Positions 59,785 through 64,000 of a stretch of DNA of 64,000 nucleotides are shown in pieces (positions within the stretch are counted from its first letter, which is position 1; each line of letters starts with the position of its first letter). Made by a program: the position numbers and the translations under genes. The stretch covers positions 124,001 to 188,000 of the forward strand of contig NZ_JAHEWN010000001.1 of the NCBI RefSeq assembly GCF_018598555.1. Direction: 5' to 3'. This DNA is from Curtobacterium aurantiacum (lineage in GTDB: Bacteria > Actinomycetota > Actinomycetes > Actinomycetales > Microbacteriaceae). Below the pieces are notes generated by a model. That model searched no databases. It was not told the DNA's origin and worked only from the letters and a program-made list of their open reading frames with translations.

Positions 59785-61437
59785 TCAGCGGCTGTACTTC
59801 CAGAGGATGACCGTGCCGGTGTGCCAGTAGCGCACGACGTGGAAGCCCTCGGCCACGAGCGTCTCGGTGACCTGCGGGCGGATGTTCCGTGACTTGCCGC
59901 CGACGAACCACACGGTGTCGATGCCGGAGATCCGTTCGGGCACGGTCTTCGCGACGTCGCCGTTGACGTCCCAGAGCTGTCCGCGCTCGGCCCCGGTCTC
60001 GGCGACCGCGAGGTCCCGCATGCCGCTGAACGCATCGGGGTAGGTGTCCGCGATGACCTGCGCGGTGGTGGTCGGGTGCTCCCAGACGCTCCCGAAGACC
60101 ACTCCCTCGCCGTTGTCCGTGCGCCAGTCCCGCTCGCGCTCGATGATCGCCGCCGCGTTCGCCCAGTGCGAGTCCTGCTTGGCGTGCGGCAGCCGGACGA
60201 TCGTGCTCGTCGGGACCGACACGAGCAGCATCCCGACGACCGCCAGTGCGAGCCACCTCCGCGGACGGATCGCCGTGATCGCGAGGCCGATGAGCAGCGC
60301 GACGAACGGCAGGCTGAGGCTGGCGTACTTCGGGGAGTACAGGTGTTCCCCGGCCGCGGTAGCACCGACGAGCAGCGCGGTGGGCAGGACGGTCAGGGGG
60401 ACGGCGACGCGCACCGCCTGCATGCGCAGCACGTCACGGGCGGCGGGGGAGGGGCGTCGGGCAGCGCGGACGGCGAGCACGACCCCGACGGCCATCAGCA
60501 CCCACCCGAGCGCCGCGTACGGCCAGAGGGCACCGAACCACGCCGTCGCGACGACCTGACGCACGGTGGCCCACCCGATGCCGGTGATCCAGCCGACCTG
60601 CTTGGCCTGCCCGGCGGCGAGGACGATGAACGGCGACACCACGAGCGCGGCCCCGACGGCGGCGACGCCCCAGCGGACGAACGTCGCACGGTCCACCATC
60701 GGCGCGGCCACCGGGCCACTGCGGTGCGCGAGCACGGCGTCGCGACGTGCCGCACGGTCGGCGACCGTCGTCCAGAGGAGCACCGCCCCGTGCGCGACGA
60801 CGGCCAGGGCCAGGTAGACGTTGAACAGCACGGCGACCACGGCGAGCAGTCCGTAGACGACCCACCACCGGGTGGCGTGGTGCCCGGTCCGGGTGCGCCG
60901 GACCGCGGTGATCCCGACGAGGGTCAGCGCGACGGCGAAGGTCGTGACGGTGGCGTACGGGCGCCCCTCGGTCCCGGCCCAGGCGACGCGGGGCAGCAGC
61001 AGGAACACGAGCCCGGAGACGACGCCGAGCCGGACGCCACCGAGTCGTCGGCCGAGAGCGACGACGAGCCCGGCGGAGACCCCGATGGCCAGGGCACTCG
61101 GGAACCGCAGCGTGAACGGCGAGTACCCGACCAGCGTGAACCAGACGTGCATGACCGCGTAGTACAGGCCGTGGACCGCGTCGACGTTCTGCAGTTCGGC
61201 CCAGAGCGCCGGCCAGCTCCGCTGTGCGCTCGCGACGGTCGCGGCCTCGTCGTACCAGACCGACGGCACCCACACGAAGGCGGCCGCGACGACGACGCCG
61301 AGTGCGCCGACGGTGATCTCGGGGGTCCGCGCGAGGGTGCGGGCGACGGTCGCGGCGAGGGCCAGGGAGCGCGCACGCACCGACGCGTCCGACGTCGTGC
61401 GTCGGACCGGGACGGTACCGGTGCGCGGGGAACTCAC
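59785..61437 (-). CDS. GT39/ArnT-like membrane glycosyltransferase
   Basis: The 550-residue protein has about eleven transmembrane helices, a first-loop acidic pair in VWYDEAATVASAQRSW, typical of lipid-linked-sugar (GT-C) glycosyltransferases, and a soluble C-terminal domain (from about 440). The final VVRYWHTGTVILWKYSR segment ends that domain. It would transfer a sugar from a polyprenyl-phosphate carrier; donor and acceptor are unknown. It converges on ispE and is divergent from the molybdenum-cofactor gene. Confidence 0.82.
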   Translation of the reverse strand: MSSPRTGTVPVRRTTSDASVRARSLALAATVARTLARTPEITVGALGVVVAAAFVWVPSVWYDEAATVASAQRSWPALWAELQNVDAVHGLYYAVMHVWFTLVGYSPFTLRFPSALAIGVSAGLVVALGRRLGGVRLGVVSGLVFLLLPRVAWAGTEGRPYATVTTFAVALTLVGITAVRRTRTGHHATRWWVVYGLLAVVAVLFNVYLALAVVAHGAVLLWTTVADRAARRDAVLAHRSGPVAAPMVDRATFVRWGVAAVGAALVVSPFIVLAAGQAKQVGWITGIGWATVRQVVATAWFGALWPYAALGWVLMAVGVVLAVRAARRPSPAARDVLRMQAVRVAVPLTVLPTALLVGATAAGEHLYSPKYASLSLPFVALLIGLAITAIRPRRWLALAVVGMLLVSVPTSTIVRLPHAKQDSHWANAAAIIERERDWRTDNGEGVVFGSVWEHPTTTAQVIADTYPDAFSGMRDLAVAETGAERGQLWDVNGDVAKTVPERISGIDTVWFVGGKSRNIRPQVTETLVAEGFHVVRYWHTGTVILWKYSR

Positions 61438-61444
61438 GTCCGCG

Positions 61445-61450
61445 ACCGTA
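61445..61450 (-). promoter_or_regulatory. Leaderless -10 for the GT39-like gene
   Basis: TACGGT on the minus strand, seven bases, then GTG 61437. Confidence 0.55.
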
Positions 61451-61520
61451 CCGATCTGCTCTGGGCATCCGCCGCGTCCGGGCGCTGAACTCTCACATGC
61501 AGGAGTTCGGTGCGACGGGC

Positions 61521-61526
61521 CAGAAT
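61521..61526 (+). promoter_or_regulatory. Leaderless -10 for the moeB-like gene
   Basis: CAGAAT, six bases, then ATG 61533. Confidence 0.5.
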
Positions 61527-61532
61527 GACGGG

Positions 61533-62588
61533 ATGGAACCCCTCGTCGCCCCCGTCGCCGCGCTGTCCCCGGGGCGGACGCAGCTCGGGTCGCGCACCGC
61601 AGCGCTCGCCGAGGTCGGCACGACCGGGCTGCGGCGGCTGGCCACATCGCGCATCCTCGTCGTCGGGGCCGGTGGTCTCGGGGCACCGGTGGTCGCGTAC
61701 CTCGCCGGGATCGGTCGACTCACGGTCGTCGACCCCGACGTGGTCGATGCCTCGAACCTGGCCAGGCAGACGCTGTTCACGGCCGCGGACGTCGGATCGC
61801 CGAAGGCCCGGGTCGCGGTCGCCCGGGCGGTCGCCGTCGACCCGGAACTCGACGCGGTCGCCGTGGTCGGCTCGTTCACGCCGGACCTCGTCGCCGGACA
61901 CGACGTCGTGGTCGACGCCGCCGACTCGGTCGTGGTCACCCGGGCCGTCTCGGACGCCTGCGCCGCTGCGGGCGTGCCGTTCGTGTGGGGCACCGTGCTC
62001 GGCCACGACGGGCAGGTCAGCGTCTTCCGCGACGCCGGGCCGGACGGCGTCGACTTCCACGACCTGCACCCCGACGCCCTGCCCGACGAGGGCTCGTGCG
62101 CCCTCGACGGCGTCGTCCCCGCCCTGTGCGGCGCGATCGGTGCGGTGATGGCGGGACAGGTCTTCGCGTTGGTCACCGGCAGCGGCGACCCGCTGCTCGG
62201 ACGTGTGCTCACCGTGGACGCCCGGCGCTGGCGCTGGACGGAGAGCCCCGTCCGTCGAGGGCCCGCCTCGCGTCGGCCGGCGCCCGTCGCCGCCTCGGCG
62301 ACACCGCGGATCGCGCCGGCCGCCCTGTCAGCCCGCCTGGCGGACCCGTCGGACCGGCCGGTCGTCGTCGACGTGCGGACCGACGAGGAACGCGCGGCCG
62401 GCGTCATCGCCGGCGCCGTCACCGACGACACCGCGGCGGACGAGGTGGTCGTGTACTGCGCCCGTGGACCGCGTGCGGACGCGTGGGCGGCGCGGCAACC
62501 GGCCTGGAGGCACGTGACGGTCCTCGACGGCGGGTTCGAGGCCTGGCGTCGTGAGGGGCTGCCCGTGGCGATCGAGCACCGGTCCTGA
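61533..62588 (+). CDS. moeB: MoeB/ThiF-type adenylyltransferase fused to rhodanese
   Basis: The 351-residue protein has an E1-like domain with the nucleotide motif VVGAGGLGAPV (44-54), the SNLARQ Arg segment and a catalytic Cys189 (DEGSCALDG). A C-terminal rhodanese domain follows, with VVDVRTDEERAAGVI and active-site Cys309 (VVYCARGPRAD). It adenylates the C-terminal glycine of MoaD/ThiS-like proteins and supplies sulfur, as in MOCS3. The zinc Cys-x2-Cys pairs of E. coli MoeB are not evident. Neighbouring molybdate genes favour molybdopterin over thiamine synthesis. Confidence 0.88.
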   Translation: MEPLVAPVAALSPGRTQLGSRTAALAEVGTTGLRRLATSRILVVGAGGLGAPVVAYLAGIGRLTVVDPDVVDASNLARQTLFTAADVGSPKARVAVARAVAVDPELDAVAVVGSFTPDLVAGHDVVVDAADSVVVTRAVSDACAAAGVPFVWGTVLGHDGQVSVFRDAGPDGVDFHDLHPDALPDEGSCALDGVVPALCGAIGAVMAGQVFALVTGSGDPLLGRVLTVDARRWRWTESPVRRGPASRRPAPVAASATPRIAPAALSARLADPSDRPVVVDVRTDEERAAGVIAGAVTDDTAADEVVVYCARGPRADAWAARQPAWRHVTVLDGGFEAWRREGLPVAIEHRS

Positions 62589-62641
62589 CCCAGCCCACGC
62601 ACCTTCACCGCCTCGATCGCCGTTCGCGCCGCATCCGCGGC

Positions 62642-62647
62642 TAGGAT
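62642..62647 (+). promoter_or_regulatory. -10 element for the molybdate operon
   Basis: TAGGAT lies nine bases before ATG 62657, giving a leader of two or three bases at most. Confidence 0.45.
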
Positions 62648-62656
62648 CGGTCGATC

Positions 62657-63073
62657 ATGACGCAACTGCGGGTTCGAGAGGCTGCGGCCTTCCTCGGCAT
62701 CAGCGACGACACCGTCCGACGACTCGTCGACGGTGGCACCTTCTCGCGCGCCGTGGACGACGCGGGGCGGGCCGTGGTCGACGGCCGCGAGGTCGCCGCG
62801 TACGCCCGGGAACGCAGCTCCGAGTTGACCGACCCGGCGTCGGCGGTGAAGAGCTCGGCCCGCAACCGGTTCGTCGGCATCGTCACCGACCTGGTCGTCG
62901 ACACCGTGATGGCCCAGGTCGAACTGCAGTGCGGACCGCACCGGGTGGTGTCCCTGATGAGCGCCGAGGCCGTCCGCGACCTGGGGCTCGAGGTCGGGTC
63001 CGTCGCGGTCGCGTCCGTGAAGGCCACGATGGTCGCGGTCGAGGCCCCCGCACGCCACGAGGACGACCGGTGA
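62657..63073 (+). CDS. HTH-TOBE molybdate-responsive protein
   Basis: The 138-residue protein has an excisionase/MerR-like helix-turn-helix (LRVREAAAFLGISDDTVRRL) and a C-terminal TOBE/Mop domain (SARNRFVGIVTDLVVDTVMA, VVSLMSAEAVRDLGLEVGSV) that binds molybdate or tungstate. It is likely a small ModE-like regulator or molybdenum-binding protein. It overlaps modA as GTGA. Confidence 0.87.
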   Translation: MTQLRVREAAAFLGISDDTVRRLVDGGTFSRAVDDAGRAVVDGREVAAYARERSSELTDPASAVKSSARNRFVGIVTDLVVDTVMAQVELQCGPHRVVSLMSAEAVRDLGLEVGSVAVASVKATMVAVEAPARHEDDR

Positions 63074-63876
63074 GCCGCCACCGGCGTCCGGTCGCAGCGC
63101 TGGCCCTCGTCGCCACCGTCGCGCTCGGACTCGCCGCCTGCACCGCTGCGGCCACGGGTCCGGGGTCGTCGTCGCCGTCGGGGTCCGGCACCGAGGGACC
63201 GACCGGGTCGATCACGGTCTTCGCCGCCGCGTCCCTGCAGCAGACCTTCACGACCCTGGGGAAGCAGTACGAGACCGCGCACCCCGGCGCCTCGATCCGG
63301 TTCTCGTTCGCCGGGTCGAGCGACCTCGTCACCCAGATCCAGAACGGCGCTCCCGCCGACGTGTTCGCCGCGGCGGACCAGGCGAACATGGCGAAGCTGA
63401 CGTCCGACGACCTGGTGAGCGGGTCGCCGCGGGCCTTCGCCACGAACACGCTCGAGATCGCGGTCGCGCCGGGCAACCCGGAGGGCATCAGCGGCCTCGA
63501 CGACCTGACGGCCCCGGGCGTCCAGCTCGTCACGTGCGCCGCCCCGGTGCCGTGCGGTGCCGCCGCCGCGACGGTCGAGCGGGCCGCCGGCATCGACCTG
63601 CGGCCGGTCAGCGAGGAGCAGTCCGTCACCGACGTGCTCGGCAAGGTCCAATCCGGGCAGGCCGACGCCGGACTGGTCTACGTGACCGACGTGCGTGGTG
63701 CCGACGGCGCGGTCGACGGTGTGCCCTTCGACGAGTCCGCCGAGGCCGTCAACACCTACCCGATCGGGGTCCTGCGGGAGTCCGCGGACCCGGAGCTCGC
63801 GCACGCGTTCACCGACTACGTCCGCTCCGCCACCGGGCAGCGCGTGCTGTCGGCCGCCGGCTTCGGGAAGCCCTGA
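63070..63876 (+). CDS. modA: Molybdate ABC transporter substrate-binding lipoprotein
   Basis: The 268-residue protein has a lipoprotein signal with lipobox LGLAAC and Cys24, a Ser/Gly-rich spacer, then the ModA fold: ITVFAAASLQQTFTTLGKQY, FAGSSDLVTQIQNGAPADVF, and QADAGLVYVTDV. Ser and Tyr residues of these motifs bind the oxyanion. The GTG start overlaps the HTH-TOBE stop, and the permease gene begins three bases after its own stop, so this is an operon for molybdate uptake. Confidence 0.94.
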   Translation: MSRHRRPVAALALVATVALGLAACTAAATGPGSSSPSGSGTEGPTGSITVFAAASLQQTFTTLGKQYETAHPGASIRFSFAGSSDLVTQIQNGAPADVFAAADQANMAKLTSDDLVSGSPRAFATNTLEIAVAPGNPEGISGLDDLTAPGVQLVTCAAPVPCGAAAATVERAAGIDLRPVSEEQSVTDVLGKVQSGQADAGLVYVTDVRGADGAVDGVPFDESAEAVNTYPIGVLRESADPELAHAFTDYVRSATGQRVLSAAGFGKP

Positions 63877-63879
63877 CCC

Positions 63880-64000
63880 GTGGCACCGCGGACGGACGGA
63901 CGGCCGCCGGTCGCGTGGTGGCTCCCGCTGCCCGCGGTGCTCGGCGGGCTGTTCGTCGTCGTGCCGGTGCTCGCGATGCTCGGCCGGGTGGACTGGTCGT
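63880..64000 (+). CDS. modB: Molybdate ABC transporter permease, N-terminal part (cut by window edge)
   Basis: From GTG 63880 the frame is open to the window end and encodes 40 residues: a short charged start, then a hydrophobic helix (WWLPLPAVLGGLFVVVPVLA) followed by MLGRVDWS, typical of the first segment of ModB/CysT-type permeases. It sits three bases after modA. Confidence 0.8.
   Translation, partial: MAPRTDGRPPVAWWLPLPAVLGGLFVVVPVLAMLGRVDWS

Overview
The window is high-GC actinobacterial DNA with almost no non-coding space. Gene content points to the family Microbacteriaceae, with Curtobacterium or a close relative most likely. The support is a block rsmI–metG–tatD–rsmA with ispE nearby, a divergent Pmt-type protein mannosyltransferase beside rsmI, a DUF7882-type small protein, mevalonate-pathway genes, and strong G/C preference at third codon positions. 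This assignment is an inference from family recognition; no 16S gene or other taxonomic marker is present. No tRNA, rRNA, CRISPR array, insertion sequence or phage gene was seen.

Layout. 1–2466: the end of a mevalonate operon (phosphomevalonate kinase, HMG-CoA reductase, HMG-CoA synthase). 2638–7109: an autorepressed ArsR/SRPBCC pair, an ImmA/IrrE-like metalloprotease with a membrane partner, a hydrolase and a DUF7882 protein. 7476–14833: an unusually long glutamate synthase large chain (1856 aa) translationally coupled to a CysJ-type diflavin reductase. 15102–18574: a small membrane protein, a fructosamine-kinase-like protein and a two-component system whose regulator carries a 12-bp tandem repeat in its linker. 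18654–28470: LysR/EamA divergent pair, acyl-CoA ligase, UbiA prenyltransferase, FAD monooxygenase, acyltransferase, NDH-2, a reductase and a poly-Q membrane protein. 28553–35740: two hydrolases, a LacI/double Gfo-Idh sugar locus, SRPBCC/DUF4166, YbaK-like and VOC proteins. 35760–44091: HrpA helicase, YyaL-type thioredoxin-fold protein, kinase, epimerase, sulfurtransferase. 44027–46705: MFS exporter and its TetR regulator. 46818–52908: Pmt, RsmI, MetG, TatD, RsmA. 53336–58754: SDR/XRE divergent pair, then an operon of ATP-grasp ligase, SfnG-like monooxygenase and MetY-like sulfhydrylase. 58765–64000: IspE, a GT39-like glycosyltransferase, then molybdenum cofactor and molybdate uptake genes (MoeB-rhodanese, HTH-TOBE, ModA, start of ModB).

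Three patterns run through the window. First, most operon-leading genes have a TAnnnT-like -10 hexamer ending only 6–8 bases before an ATG or GTG, with no Shine-Dalgarno sequence, which is the arrangement of leaderless transcripts. Genes inside operons usually overlap the previous stop by ATGA or GTGA. Second, intergenic spaces are filled by several families of palindromic repeats: a 51-bp hairpin with GTGAGCAG ends, a 32–46-bp GGAGGC palindrome, a CGCACGGTGCG family and an ACGATGTCG composite. Third, both the mevalonate pathway (left edge) and the MEP pathway (ispE, right side) are represented.

The best candidate for an undescribed system is the extended GltB plus CysJ-like reductase pair, which lacks the usual GltD small subunit nearby. 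The ATP-grasp/SfnG/MetY operon is second.
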